In this document: positions 33,557-42,476 of the stretch, in pieces
How the letters are laid out: the number at the start of each line of letters is the position of its first letter
How positions within the stretch are numbered: the first letter of the stretch is position 1
Source of the DNA: Dielma fastidiosa
GTDB taxonomy: Bacteria; Bacillota_I; Bacilli_A; Erysipelotrichales; Erysipelotrichaceae
Assembly: GCF_000313565.1 (NCBI RefSeq)
Contig: NZ_HE578923.1
Span: 495,445-559,444 of the forward strand
DNA length: 64,000 nt
Direction of reading: 5' to 3'
Notes under the pieces: model-generated
What the model was told of the DNA's origin: nothing
What the model saw: the letters and a program-made list of their open reading frames with translations, nothing else
The model's database searches: none
Made by a program: the position numbers and the translations under genes

Positions 33557-35245
33557 ATGAAATTGAGTGAGAGCTTCTTTTATACATTAAGAGAAAATGC
33601 TAAGGATGAAGAATCAACAAGCGGCAACCTGCTAGTCAGAAGCGGAATGATCAAGAAAACCAGCAATGGCGTATATATGATTATGCCGATGGGACATCGG
33701 GTATTAAAAAAGGTAGAAAATATTGTTCGTGAGGAAATGGATCGTACCGGTGCTCAGGAATTATTGATGCCAGCCCTGATTCTTGAAGAGGTTTATGAAA
33801 AGTCTGGCCGCCGTGAAGCGTTTGGCAGCAATATGTTTGCGTTAAAGGACCGTTATCAGAAAAATTATGTATTAGGACCAACCCATGAAGAATTATTTGC
33901 GGTAGCTGCCAGTATGAATGGTGCTTCTTATAAGAGCTTTCCGTATAATCTTTATCAGATTCAAACAAAATACCGTGATGAAACGCGTCCTCGTTATGGC
34001 TTGATCCGTGTCCGTGAGTTTATTATGAAGGATGCTTATTCTTTTGATACTGATCTTGAGGGCCTGCATACATCTTATATGAAAATGTTTAACGCTTATA
34101 AGGCTTGCTTTGACCGCATGGGTTTAAATTATAAGATCGTTAAGGCGGATACCGGTGCTATGGGCGGCTTGCTTTCTGAGGAATTCCAGGCAATCTGTGA
34201 AATTGGTGAGGATACAGTCGTTCAATGTGAGGGCTGTGACTTCTCAAGTAATTTAGAAATTACTGAGGTTATCGATACAAGTGAGGTCAGCGATGAGGCT
34301 GAATTAGCGATGAATGAAGTGGAAACACCACATGCGAAAACCATCGATGAGGTAGCTGCTTTCTTTAATAAAACGGCTGATTCTTTTGTAAAGACATTAA
34401 TCTATAAGGTAGATGGTGAATTTGTAGCCTTCCTGCTTAAGGGAAATCGTGAATTAAATGAAACTAAGGCATTGAAATTGCTGCAGGCAAATGAGATTGA
34501 ATTAGCGGCTTTTGATGATGTAGAACGGATTACAAAAGCGGCTGTCGGTTTTGCCGGTCCAGTCGGTTTAGGGATTAAGATTGTCATGGACCGTGAGGTT
34601 GCTAAGATGAAAAACTTCATTGTTGGTGCCAACAAGACGAATTATCATATTGAAAATGTTAACTTAAAGGATTTTAAAGCGGATCTTGTTGCTGATGTGG
34701 CCTGTGTTCAAGCGGGTGATGTTTGTCCATGCTGCGGCAAAAAGCTAGTATTTACAAAGGGTATTGAGGTTGGCAATACGTTTAAGCTGGGTACTAAGTA
34801 TGCTCAGACTATGGGACTGAATTATCTTGATGCCAATAATAAGCTGAATCCAGTTGTGATGGGCAGTTACGGTATTGGTCTGGAACGCTGCATGGCGGCG
34901 ATTGCGGAACAGCATAATGATGAACACGGTTTGATCTGGCCTAAATCAGTTGCGCCGTTCCAAGTGGCTTTAGTGATTGTTTCAATGAAGGATGAAGCTC
35001 AGAAAAAGGCAGCGGCAGAATTATATGAACAGCTGAGCGCGGCAGGCTTTGAGGTACTGCTTGATGATCGTGATGAACGTCCGGGTGTTAAATTCAAGGA
35101 TATGGATTTAGTAGGTATTCCATGCCGTATCACTTTGGGCCGTAAACTTGGTGAAGGTCTTGTTGAGTTTAAGATGCGTGATGAAGCTGAAGGCTTTGAT
35201 GTTGAATTATCAAAGGTTATTGATGAAGTAAAGAATCGTTTTTAA
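33557..35245 (+). CDS. proS: Prolyl-tRNA synthetase (bacterial type)
   Basis: It charges tRNA-Pro. The 562-residue length and the inserted editing (INS, YbaK-like) domain between about residues 230 and 380 mark the bacterial type. Class II motifs are visible: motif 2 TKYRDETRPRYGLIRVREF (19 residues) and motif 3 GSYGIGLERCMAAI. The C-terminal anticodon domain contains LLDDRDERPGVKFKDMDLVG in whole. No T-box leader is present upstream; it is read from the U32 operon. Confidence 0.97.
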   Translation: MKLSESFFYTLRENAKDEESTSGNLLVRSGMIKKTSNGVYMIMPMGHRVLKKVENIVREEMDRTGAQELLMPALILEEVYEKSGRREAFGSNMFALKDRYQKNYVLGPTHEELFAVAASMNGASYKSFPYNLYQIQTKYRDETRPRYGLIRVREFIMKDAYSFDTDLEGLHTSYMKMFNAYKACFDRMGLNYKIVKADTGAMGGLLSEEFQAICEIGEDTVVQCEGCDFSSNLEITEVIDTSEVSDEAELAMNEVETPHAKTIDEVAAFFNKTADSFVKTLIYKVDGEFVAFLLKGNRELNETKALKLLQANEIELAAFDDVERITKAAVGFAGPVGLGIKIVMDREVAKMKNFIVGANKTNYHIENVNLKDFKADLVADVACVQAGDVCPCCGKKLVFTKGIEVGNTFKLGTKYAQTMGLNYLDANNKLNPVVMGSYGIGLERCMAAIAEQHNDEHGLIWPKSVAPFQVALVIVSMKDEAQKKAAAELYEQLSAAGFEVLLDDRDERPGVKFKDMDLVGIPCRITLGRKLGEGLVEFKMRDEAEGFDVELSKVIDEVKNRF

Positions 35246-35286
35246 AAGATGTAAGAGTTTTCATTAAAGAATGAAAAAGAACTAAC

Positions 35287-35315
35287 TTTACACTGAAAAT
35301 TTTTGTGTGTATAAT
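35287..35315 (+). promoter_or_regulatory. Promoter of the PEPCK/HprK-like gene
   Basis: TTTACA (35287-35292), 17-base spacer and TATAAT (35310-35315). Confidence 0.75.
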
Positions 35316-35373
35316 TAGAAAGGCTAAGCGTACGATAGAATGTAGGCTTATAGAAAGATACGAGGGATAAAAG

Positions 35374-37068
35374 ATGAAAGAAACATTGTATATGAATGAA
35401 CAGATGGCAATACTGAATTTCAGCGCATCGTATGCACGTACACCGGCAGAGCTGTTGAATTCACCAACGTTTAAAAATCTTGTGGAATCTTTTATTGATG
35501 ATTTGGAAACTACAGACCCTGAATTATATGCATGGGCTGTTAATGGTAAATCAACCCGTCAGGCTAAGGTTGAAATTACAAAGCTTTTCAGAGAACTGAC
35601 AATTTTAGAATGTGATGAAGTAGAGAGCTATTATCTGAATGATAAGACTTTGCTGCTTGATTTCATTGAAGAACTGTATAATTTCTGGAAACGTCATCAG
35701 CGTTTTTCAGTAACTAATATCGGATCGGGGAATGCCCTTCAGGAATCTAGCTATGTAACGGCGGATTCTAATTTTAACCGTTTGATTCGTGATATTTATC
35801 GTAATCTTGAACAAAAGGTTCAGGGCAGAAAGAATAAGGTATACCGTCAGCTGCAGGCAGGAACAAATGCGGCAGCAGCAGTGCGGATTAATAAGAGTAA
35901 ATTATCCGCAAGATATGACCGGCTTAAAGAAATCCCAATGTTTGATTCAGTCATGCTGCGTACACCTTTACTGCTGACAACACGTTCTAATAAACGTACA
36001 GGGATGTTTGTGGAAAGAGCGGATAATCCGGTTGATACGTTCAGCGGCAATGCGGATGAATGGTTCTGTTTCCCGGCTAAGATCGGCAGTATGTTAGCGT
36101 TCATTTATTTCCATCGTGATTTTATGTGTTCAGGTATTTCACTGGCAAACTTATTTGAAATTGCAACAGCTGATGAATGTGCGAAAAAACCGGATCTGAT
36201 CTGTCTTTTTGGTAATCAGGACGGTAAGAATGAAACAACTTTCTATCATGATACCGAAGAAGATATTTGGGTTGGTTCTGTATCTTATGGTCAGCAGATT
36301 GAGTATTTTGGCTATATTAAGAAAATGTCTCTGACTTTGCATAATCTGGCAATGATGCAGAAGGGCTGGCTGCCAATTCACGGCGCGTTTGTAAATATTA
36401 CATTGAAGGATGGTAAGCGCAAGGGAATCATGCTGATGGGTGATTCCGGAGCCGGTAAGTCTGAATCAATTGAAGCGCTGCGTGCCTTAGGCAATGAAGT
36501 GATTTCGGATATTGAAGTTGTCTTTGATGATATGGGTACGATTCATATCGAAGACGGCATCCCTTATGGTCAGGGTACAGAAATCGGTGCCTTTATCCGT
36601 TTGGATGACCTTGATAAGGGTACGCCATATCGTGATATGGACCGTTCAGTATTCTTAAATCCAGACAGTGCGAATGCACGTGTTATTACACCGGCAGCGC
36701 CTTATGATGTAGTAGCAACAAATCATCGCATTGATCTGTTCGCCTATGCCAATAACTATGGTGAAGCTATCGGTTTAAGAAGAATTGACGATAAGGAAGA
36801 AGTAAAGAATATTTGTATTCAGGGTCAGCGTATGGCATTGGGTACAACGCAGGAAGTTGGTTTATCAAAGACTTATTTTGCGAATCCTTTCGGACCGATG
36901 CAGAAGCAAGATGTCTGCGCGCCGCTGATTGATAAGGTATTTGATTGTCTGTATGCCAATAATGTCTTTGTTGGTGAAATCTTTACGCATTTGGGCTTTA
37001 GTAAAGAAGACCGCACAGGCTTAAATGAGGCCGCTCAGCAGTTGCTTGATTTTATTCAAAATGCATAG
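35374..37068 (+). CDS. P-loop protein of the PEPCK/HPr-kinase superfamily
   Basis: A 564-residue protein. The C-terminal half has a Walker A GDSGAGKSES (from Gly356) and the following EVISDIEVVFDDMG, which resemble HPr kinase and PEP carboxykinase nucleotide sites. PEPCK-specific substrate motifs are not evident and there is no HprK N-terminal domain. The N-terminal 200 residues are helical and unmatched. It probably binds ATP and phosphorylates or hydrolyses an unknown partner. It is a single gene with its own promoter and terminator. Confidence 0.7.
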   Translation: MKETLYMNEQMAILNFSASYARTPAELLNSPTFKNLVESFIDDLETTDPELYAWAVNGKSTRQAKVEITKLFRELTILECDEVESYYLNDKTLLLDFIEELYNFWKRHQRFSVTNIGSGNALQESSYVTADSNFNRLIRDIYRNLEQKVQGRKNKVYRQLQAGTNAAAAVRINKSKLSARYDRLKEIPMFDSVMLRTPLLLTTRSNKRTGMFVERADNPVDTFSGNADEWFCFPAKIGSMLAFIYFHRDFMCSGISLANLFEIATADECAKKPDLICLFGNQDGKNETTFYHDTEEDIWVGSVSYGQQIEYFGYIKKMSLTLHNLAMMQKGWLPIHGAFVNITLKDGKRKGIMLMGDSGAGKSESIEALRALGNEVISDIEVVFDDMGTIHIEDGIPYGQGTEIGAFIRLDDLDKGTPYRDMDRSVFLNPDSANARVITPAAPYDVVATNHRIDLFAYANNYGEAIGLRRIDDKEEVKNICIQGQRMALGTTQEVGLSKTYFANPFGPMQKQDVCAPLIDKVFDCLYANNVFVGEIFTHLGFSKEDRTGLNEAAQQLLDFIQNA

Positions 37069-37126
37069 AAAATAGCGAAATTTCGCTGTCTTGTCAAATG
37101 TTATATTTTATTGAAAATCTACTTGT

Positions 37127-37190
37127 GAAATGCTGCACTCTAGCAAAAACATAGTGTTTATGCGGAAGTGCAGCATTTCTTTTTTTCTCC
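37127..37190 (+). terminator. Long-stem terminator after the PEPCK/HprK-like gene
   Basis: A perfect 13-bp stem (37127-37139 with 37167-37179) encloses an inner AAACA/TGTTT hairpin, followed by seven T. A separate 14-base palindrome lies at 37073-37086, just after the stop codon. Confidence 0.88.
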
Positions 37191-37366
37191 TGTTCAAACT
37201 GTGTAAAATAAGCCAATGATGCCAAAATGGTGCCCATGTTCTGCGCGGAGTTAGAATACAATTAAAAGTAGTATCATATAATGTCGAAGTTTTCCAAACT
37301 GATGGGTTAAAAGGAAGACATTTAGTATAGGATTTGATATAATGAAAAAAATGGTGGAGGTTAGAA

Positions 37367-38221
37367 ATGAAGGAAGAAAAGGTCTTAAAAGCAAAATTAA
37401 GTGCTAAGGGGATGCAAATTTCTGTTGTGTCGGATGGAAGTTATGATGACTATATTTCTTTAACTGATATTGCGAAATATAAAAGTGAAGATCCGGCTGC
37501 AACAATCCAAAATTGGATGCGTAGCCGTGATGTTATTGAATTTTTGGGGTTATGGGAGACTTTACATAATTCGGATTTTAAACCCCTCGAATTCGAGGGG
37601 TTTAAGGCACGGGCTGGTTCTAATGCATTTACTTTATCCCCGAAACGCTGGTTGGAAGCAACAGCCGCAATTGGTATGTATTCTAAAGCTGGACGTAATG
37701 GAGGGACTTTTGCACATCGGGATATTGCATTTGAATTTGCTTCGTGGATTTCGCCGGAATTCAAACTATACATTATCACGGATTATCAACGGTTAAAGGC
37801 GGATGAAAACAGCAGGCTTTCTCTTAATTGGAATATGAACCGTGAGATTTCAAAAATCAATTACCGAATTCATACGGACGCTATCAAAGAACACCTGATT
37901 GTACCGGAACTGCCAAAACAATATCAGAGCTTTACATATGCAACAGAAGCCGATGTCTTAAATGTAGCAATGTTTGGTAAAACGGCAAAACAATGGCGAG
38001 ATGCAAATCCGAGATTAGATGGGAATATTCGTGATCATGCAACCTTGCAGCAACTTATTATACTTTCTAATATGGAAAGTTTTAATGCCGAGTTGATTAA
38101 ACGCGGTTTGGATCGCGAGGATCGATTGATAGAATTGAATCGGATGGCAAGGGAACAAATGCAGTCTTTGATTGATTCGGCAGGGATTAAACGGCTAACG
38201 GATATAAGTAAAGAAAAATGA
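37367..38221 (+). CDS. KilA-N domain protein
   Basis: A 284-residue protein with an N-terminal KilA-N DNA-binding fold (YISLTDIAKYKSEDPAATIQ, then the RSRDVIEFLGLWE and WLEATAAIGMYSK segments). KilA-N proteins are common in phages and in mobile regions, but no other phage gene flanks it. The C-terminal half is helical and resembles phage regulatory domains. GGAGG lies 7 bases before the ATG. Inside the gene a perfect 28-bp palindrome lies at 37578-37605. It may be a domesticated phage gene. Confidence 0.85.
   Translation: MKEEKVLKAKLSAKGMQISVVSDGSYDDYISLTDIAKYKSEDPAATIQNWMRSRDVIEFLGLWETLHNSDFKPLEFEGFKARAGSNAFTLSPKRWLEATAAIGMYSKAGRNGGTFAHRDIAFEFASWISPEFKLYIITDYQRLKADENSRLSLNWNMNREISKINYRIHTDAIKEHLIVPELPKQYQSFTYATEADVLNVAMFGKTAKQWRDANPRLDGNIRDHATLQQLIILSNMESFNAELIKRGLDREDRLIELNRMAREQMQSLIDSAGIKRLTDISKEK
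37578..37605. repeat. Perfect 28-bp palindrome inside the KilA-N gene
   Basis: Fourteen bases on each side of the centre (at 37591/37592, within GAATTC) match exactly with no spacer; the arm is TTAAACCCCTCGAA. It encodes FKPLEFEGF in frame. Chance occurrence at this length is very unlikely. Confidence 0.9.
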
Positions 38222-38254
38222 AGCGGGCCATTGTTATGGTGCAGTGTGGTTTAT

Positions 38255-38290
38255 AAAGAACCTAAATTTTTGCGGGTTCTTTTTCTTTGG
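38255..38290 (+). terminator. Terminator after the KilA-N gene
   Basis: AAAGAACC (38255-38262) pairs with GGTTCTTT (38275-38282), then TTCTTT. Confidence 0.78.
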
Positions 38291-38350
38291 CTTGATAGAC
38301 AGCAAGAGCTTTATCTTTTATAATAGTAGGGGAAAGAATGAGGAATAGCT

Positions 38351-39169
38351 ATGGAACAGAAAATCATATTCATTGATGTGGATGGCACGTTAGTCGGCAA
38401 TGACGTCGTTTTGGCAAAGAGTACACTATGGGCATGTGAACAATTGAAGAAGAAGGGCCATAAGCTTTATCTATCCACCGGCCGCAGCAAGGCAGAATTA
38501 CACGCAAATATTATGGCTATCGGGTTTGACGGCTTTATCTGTGCGGGTGGCAGTTATCTTGAGGATCATGGCGAGGTGTTGATGCATTTAGTGATGGAAC
38601 AAGCGGACATCAGAGCAATTGTAGATGCATTAGACAGCTATCAGATGGATTACTTTGTGGAGTGCAGCGGTGGTCTATATGCCAGTGAAAACTGTATTCC
38701 TCATTTGATGAAGCTGATGCAGATTGAAAAGGTGAAGGATCACCCTTTTACTGCCTGTCTCATAAATAGTCGTGATTATTATGATAAAGATGTCAGTAAG
38801 ATATGTTTCCTTGAAGGCAGTCAGCCGTATCACAGGATCGCGGATCAATTCAAGGACCGTTTTGAAATCATTCCATGTACGGTGCCGGTTTTTGGCAAGG
38901 AAAGCGGCGAAATTGCCATCAAGGGTGTATCTAAGTCAAAAACAATCTTGAAGCTGCTTGAGCATCTGAATGCTGATCTTAGTCAAACGATTGCGATTGG
39001 TGATGGCGGCAATGATATTGATATGATAAAGCTATGCAATCTGGGAATTGCCATGGGAAATGCGAAGGAAAGCCTGAAACAAGTCGCTGATTTTGTTACG
39101 GATGATTTAGAGCATGATGGCTTTGCGAAGGCATTTATTAAAGCTGGTCTGCTGAGTGGTGAGGAATAA
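38351..39169 (+). CDS. Cof-type HAD-IIB phosphatase
   Basis: A 272-residue haloacid dehalogenase-superfamily phosphatase, likely acting on sugar phosphates or FMN. The nucleophile motif is IFIDVDGTL (Asp9, Asp11), motif II LSTGR, and motif IV GDGGNDIDMIKLCNLGIAMGNA in part. A type II cap lies between. The stop and the next start share one base, so it opens an operon of three genes. Confidence 0.92.
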   Translation: MEQKIIFIDVDGTLVGNDVVLAKSTLWACEQLKKKGHKLYLSTGRSKAELHANIMAIGFDGFICAGGSYLEDHGEVLMHLVMEQADIRAIVDALDSYQMDYFVECSGGLYASENCIPHLMKLMQIEKVKDHPFTACLINSRDYYDKDVSKICFLEGSQPYHRIADQFKDRFEIIPCTVPVFGKESGEIAIKGVSKSKTILKLLEHLNADLSQTIAIGDGGNDIDMIKLCNLGIAMGNAKESLKQVADFVTDDLEHDGFAKAFIKAGLLSGEE

Positions 39170-39609
39170 TGCGTCTGTTTATTGATGGTGATGGCTGTCC
39201 GGTCATTGATGAATGCTTATGGATCACTCAGCAAAGGGATATACCGGTTACTCTGGTATGTGATACGGCTCATCAGTATGCGATTGACGGCATAGAAATC
39301 ATTATTGTTGATCAGGGCCATGATCATGCTGATTTTGAGATTTTAAAACGTATCAGAAAGGGAGATTTGCTGGTTACTCAGGATACCGGTCTGGCTGCTC
39401 TCGCCTTGGGTAAAGGGGCAGTCTGTCTGCATCCCTCAGGCATGGAATTTGATGATGGAAGCATTCTTCAGCTTTTAAATCAACGCAGTGACGGGATTAA
39501 AATCCGCAAACAGACCAAGCGCTGCGGGCATATAAAAAAACGAAGTGAGGCTGATGATGAGCGATTTATTAAGGCATTAATCAGCTGTATAGAAAGAGAG
39601 CGTAAATAA
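39169..39609 (+). CDS. YaiI/YqxD family protein (UPF0178)
   Basis: A 146-residue conserved protein. The N-terminal MRLFIDGDGCPVIDE and the DLLVTQDTGLAALAL segment are the family signatures, with a PIN/FLAP-nuclease-like arrangement of acidic residues. Its cellular role is not established. It is flanked by one-base overlaps on both sides. Confidence 0.93.
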   Translation: MRLFIDGDGCPVIDECLWITQQRDIPVTLVCDTAHQYAIDGIEIIIVDQGHDHADFEILKRIRKGDLLVTQDTGLAALALGKGAVCLHPSGMEFDDGSILQLLNQRSDGIKIRKQTKRCGHIKKRSEADDERFIKALISCIERERK

Positions 39610-40460
39610 TGATGATTGATGAAAAGCAATTAGCTGAAAAAATGGATAAAATGTATGCTGATCTTGAAACAATGGATCAGTCATTGATGATGGAAAATCT
39701 AAAGGCAATGGGCTGCACATGGAGCTATGAACAGATCGTTGATGAATTGACAAAGAATTGGAATGATTTAAAGGTTTCAGATAAAATTTTTGAAACATGT
39801 ACGATTGATGATACATGCAGCATTTATCCGCGTGATTTCATTGATGAGGCAATATATCTCATTCTCAGCAAGTTTCATCAGTTTAAATTTGAACATTACG
39901 GCTTAATTTCTAAACGGCTTGATGACTTACGTGAGGCTGAGCTTGATGATTGCGAAAAAATTGCGCAGCTGGAGAGTTGTTTTCAGCGTTTCTTTAAGAT
40001 GTGTAAATGTTTTGATTTAGATAATTTTGACCGCATCACTTATGAGGTCAATGACGGCATTGATCTGCACAGCATCATCGTTGATTATCTGGATGAATGC
40101 ATGGAACAGGGGAGAATGAATGATCCGCGCTATTACCAAAAAATCATTGATTTTGTGCTCCGCTTCAATAAGCAGTTCAGCTATGTGAATGATTTTCTGG
40201 CTTATGCGCTTGAAGTTGAATTGGCAACTGCCTATGTGGCTTTGAAGAATCCCAAAGGTGAAAAGATGCTGCTGGCAGCCATTGATAAGCGTAATGATAA
40301 AACAGAAGCGATTCTTTATTATGGATTAGCTTATCTTGATGAGTATCCGCAGAAAACGTTAAAGATTTTTGATCGCTATAAAGCTCTGTTAAATAAAGAA
40401 AGTGATTCCTATGAGATCATTATGGAAATCATTAATGACATGAAGCAGGAGCAGGCTTAA
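39609..40460 (+). CDS. Conserved helical protein of unknown function
   Basis: A 283-residue acidic, soluble, all-helical protein with no signal peptide or membrane segment. It contains several Cys residues in the middle (CEKIAQLESCFQRFFKMCKC), which could bind metal. No family was recognised. It starts in the last base of the upstream stop, so it is translated with the UPF0178 protein. Confidence 0.75.
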   Translation: MMIDEKQLAEKMDKMYADLETMDQSLMMENLKAMGCTWSYEQIVDELTKNWNDLKVSDKIFETCTIDDTCSIYPRDFIDEAIYLILSKFHQFKFEHYGLISKRLDDLREAELDDCEKIAQLESCFQRFFKMCKCFDLDNFDRITYEVNDGIDLHSIIVDYLDECMEQGRMNDPRYYQKIIDFVLRFNKQFSYVNDFLAYALEVELATAYVALKNPKGEKMLLAAIDKRNDKTEAILYYGLAYLDEYPQKTLKIFDRYKALLNKESDSYEIIMEIINDMKQEQA

Positions 40461-40554
40461 CGCGGCTTTTAATTATGGGAAATTGTCGGATTATTCATAA
40501 TTAGTAGCAATCAGGCAGCAAATAAGGTTTAATAATAGCTGGATGGTGATAAAT

Positions 40555-41298
40555 ATGAAACGCCGCAGACGTTTAAATATAAAGCATTGTATTATTTTCG
40601 CAGGTGGATGTTTAACGATAATCGTTCTCTTGGTGATGAGTATTCAATTTTTGATTGGTCTGTTTACGCATGAGGATGTAAACGCGAATATAGAACCGCC
40701 GATTGTGGAACAGCAGGCAAAACCGACTGTTGTTATTGACCCGGGACATGGCGGTTATGATAATGGAGCGGTGTCTTATAACGGTATCTTGGAGAAGGAT
40801 ATTGATTTGACCGTAGCCAAGAAGATTAAAAGCGCGCTTGAGTATTATGGGGTGAATGTCATTATGACCCGTGAGGATGATAATGTACCTTGGCCTGATG
40901 ATAATGTGGCAGATCTGCGCGGACGCAGTGCGATTGCCAATGCATCTAATGCCAGTTATTTTGTATCCCTGCATTGTAATTCAACCGATCTGGCCGGTGA
41001 GGTTAAGGGCAGTGAGATTTATGTGTATTTTGATGATGCGAAGGCCATGGCGCTGAGTGATGCTGTCAATGCGCAGTTACAGAAGATTGACGGCTTGCCT
41101 AACCGGGAACCCAAGGATGCGTCAGTGAATCTTCTGCAGCTGCTGATGGAGAATGAAATACCGAGCATCATTGTGGAAATGGGCTTTTTAACTGACAATG
41201 AAGAGGCTGATTTTCTGATGAGTGATGATGGCCAGAATCAGCTAAGTATGGCAATTGTCAAGGGGCTGCTTCATGAGTTAGGCATCGCTATGGAATAA
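40555..41298 (+). CDS. N-acetylmuramoyl-L-alanine amidase (Amidase_3), membrane-anchored
   Basis: A 247-residue cell-wall hydrolase. One N-terminal membrane helix (residues 12-35) follows a basic MKRRRRLNIKH start. The amidase domain shows zinc ligands in VVIDPGHGGYDNGA, Glu in GILEKDIDL, His in VSLHCNS and the catalytic Glu in IIVEMGFLTD. It would act outside the membrane on peptidoglycan. ATG 40555 fits GGATGGTGAT better than ATG 40543. Confidence 0.92.
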   Translation: MKRRRRLNIKHCIIFAGGCLTIIVLLVMSIQFLIGLFTHEDVNANIEPPIVEQQAKPTVVIDPGHGGYDNGAVSYNGILEKDIDLTVAKKIKSALEYYGVNVIMTREDDNVPWPDDNVADLRGRSAIANASNASYFVSLHCNSTDLAGEVKGSEIYVYFDDAKAMALSDAVNAQLQKIDGLPNREPKDASVNLLQLLMENEIPSIIVEMGFLTDNEEADFLMSDDGQNQLSMAIVKGLLHELGIAME

Positions 41299-41321
41299 TG
41301 CAGGGACATGGAGGATAATTC

Positions 41322-42017
41322 ATGAAGTATTTTGGTGAAGGCTTAAGTGAACAGCATAAAGCATTACAAAAGATAATTCGTAAGCCAGACCAGCTTGAAA
41401 TCGCCAAAGAATTATTTTTAGCCATTCATGCGTCACTGCATCCTTCAGACAATATGATGACAGCTTTGAATGCGGTTGATGCGCTTTTAAATGATCTGAC
41501 AGTTCAGGAATATACCGCTATGGCTGCCGGCAGCGATGAGACGATAGCATGGGTGCTGTGGCATACGGCTCGCATTGAAGATTTAACGATGAATTATCTT
41601 GTCGCCAGACAGGAACAGCTTTTTGATTCTATGTGGCAGCAGGCTATGGGGATTGAGTTTACTGATACTGGCAATGCTTGGTCAGATGATGAAATTCTTC
41701 GATTCAGTCATCAGGTGGATATCAATGCTTTGTTGAATTATTGCAGGCAAGTATCACTGCGTACCCGAACCATTGTGAGCGAGCTTCAGGCGGGGGATAT
41801 GCGGCGTCAGGTACAGGCAGAAGATTTAGATAAAATACGGGCTGTCAAGGGTGTAAGTGAGCATGAAGATTCAATCTGGCTGCTTGATTATTGGGGCAAA
41901 AAGGATGTTGCGGGTTTATTGCTGATGCCGCCCACCCGTCATGTTATGCTGCACTTGAATGACTGCTGCAAATGGAAGCTGCATTTTCGTACCCATAAAC
42001 GCATCTATCGTGAATAG
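41322..42017 (+). CDS. DinB-like metal-dependent hydrolase-fold protein
   Basis: A 231-residue soluble helical protein. Histidines in SEQHKAL, VLWHTARIEDL and MLHLNDC are spaced like the three metal ligands of the DinB/YfiT four-helix bundle family. Such proteins include thiol transferases and DNA-damage-inducible members. The precise function is not known. It has a GGAGG-type site and follows the amidase after 23 bases. Confidence 0.68.
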   Translation: MKYFGEGLSEQHKALQKIIRKPDQLEIAKELFLAIHASLHPSDNMMTALNAVDALLNDLTVQEYTAMAAGSDETIAWVLWHTARIEDLTMNYLVARQEQLFDSMWQQAMGIEFTDTGNAWSDDEILRFSHQVDINALLNYCRQVSLRTRTIVSELQAGDMRRQVQAEDLDKIRAVKGVSEHEDSIWLLDYWGKKDVAGLLLMPPTRHVMLHLNDCCKWKLHFRTHKRIYRE

Positions 42018-42097
42018 CCTGGAAGCTGTCCATTTAATTCTTGCCTGATTTTATGTGTTGAATTAAGCTTGTAATTTAGAGCCGCGGAGGAACTATA

Positions 42098-42445
42098 ATG
42101 TTTAATGAAATATGTATTTATGAAGCTAAAATTGATAAGCAGGATGAAATTGAGGCGTTAATGAAAGAGGTTGCGGAATTTTATCTTTCACAACCTGGTG
42201 TTATAGATGTAAAATACATCAAGCGCACTCATCGGCAAGAAGATTTCAATGCTGTAAAAGAAGGCAAGGCGCCGCTTCGTTTAACCAGATATATCGGAAA
42301 AGTAACATATATTTTGCATTGGACAGTTGAAAATGAAGAGGTTCATGCGCAGGTATCTAAGCGAGGCTTGGAAAAGTTTTATAAACGCTGGAACCGCTGT
42401 CTGATAACGATGCCTAAGATCTTGCTGGGTGAGAATATCGTATAG
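42098..42445 (+). CDS. Small dimeric alpha/beta-barrel (ABM-like) protein
   Basis: A 115-residue protein whose first half (EICIYEAKIDKQDEIEALMKEV...PGVIDVKYI) resembles antibiotic-biosynthesis-monooxygenase-like ferredoxin folds. These are often small monooxygenases or stress proteins. The C-terminal half is basic. GGAGG lies about 7 bases before the ATG. Unknown role. Confidence 0.6.
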   Translation: MFNEICIYEAKIDKQDEIEALMKEVAEFYLSQPGVIDVKYIKRTHRQEDFNAVKEGKAPLRLTRYIGKVTYILHWTVENEEVHAQVSKRGLEKFYKRWNRCLITMPKILLGENIV

Positions 42446-42454
42446 TTTTTAATA

Positions 42455-42476
42455 GAAAAAAAAGCCATTGCGGCTT
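42455..42476 (-). terminator. Terminator of the minus-strand DeoR gene
   Basis: AGCC (42463-42466) pairs with GGCT (42472-42475). On the minus strand the stem is followed by eight T. Confidence 0.65.

Noticed and set aside
37367-38221. Prophage around the KilA-N gene
   Set aside because: No integrase, terminase, structural or lysis genes are found on either side. It is a single domesticated-looking gene.
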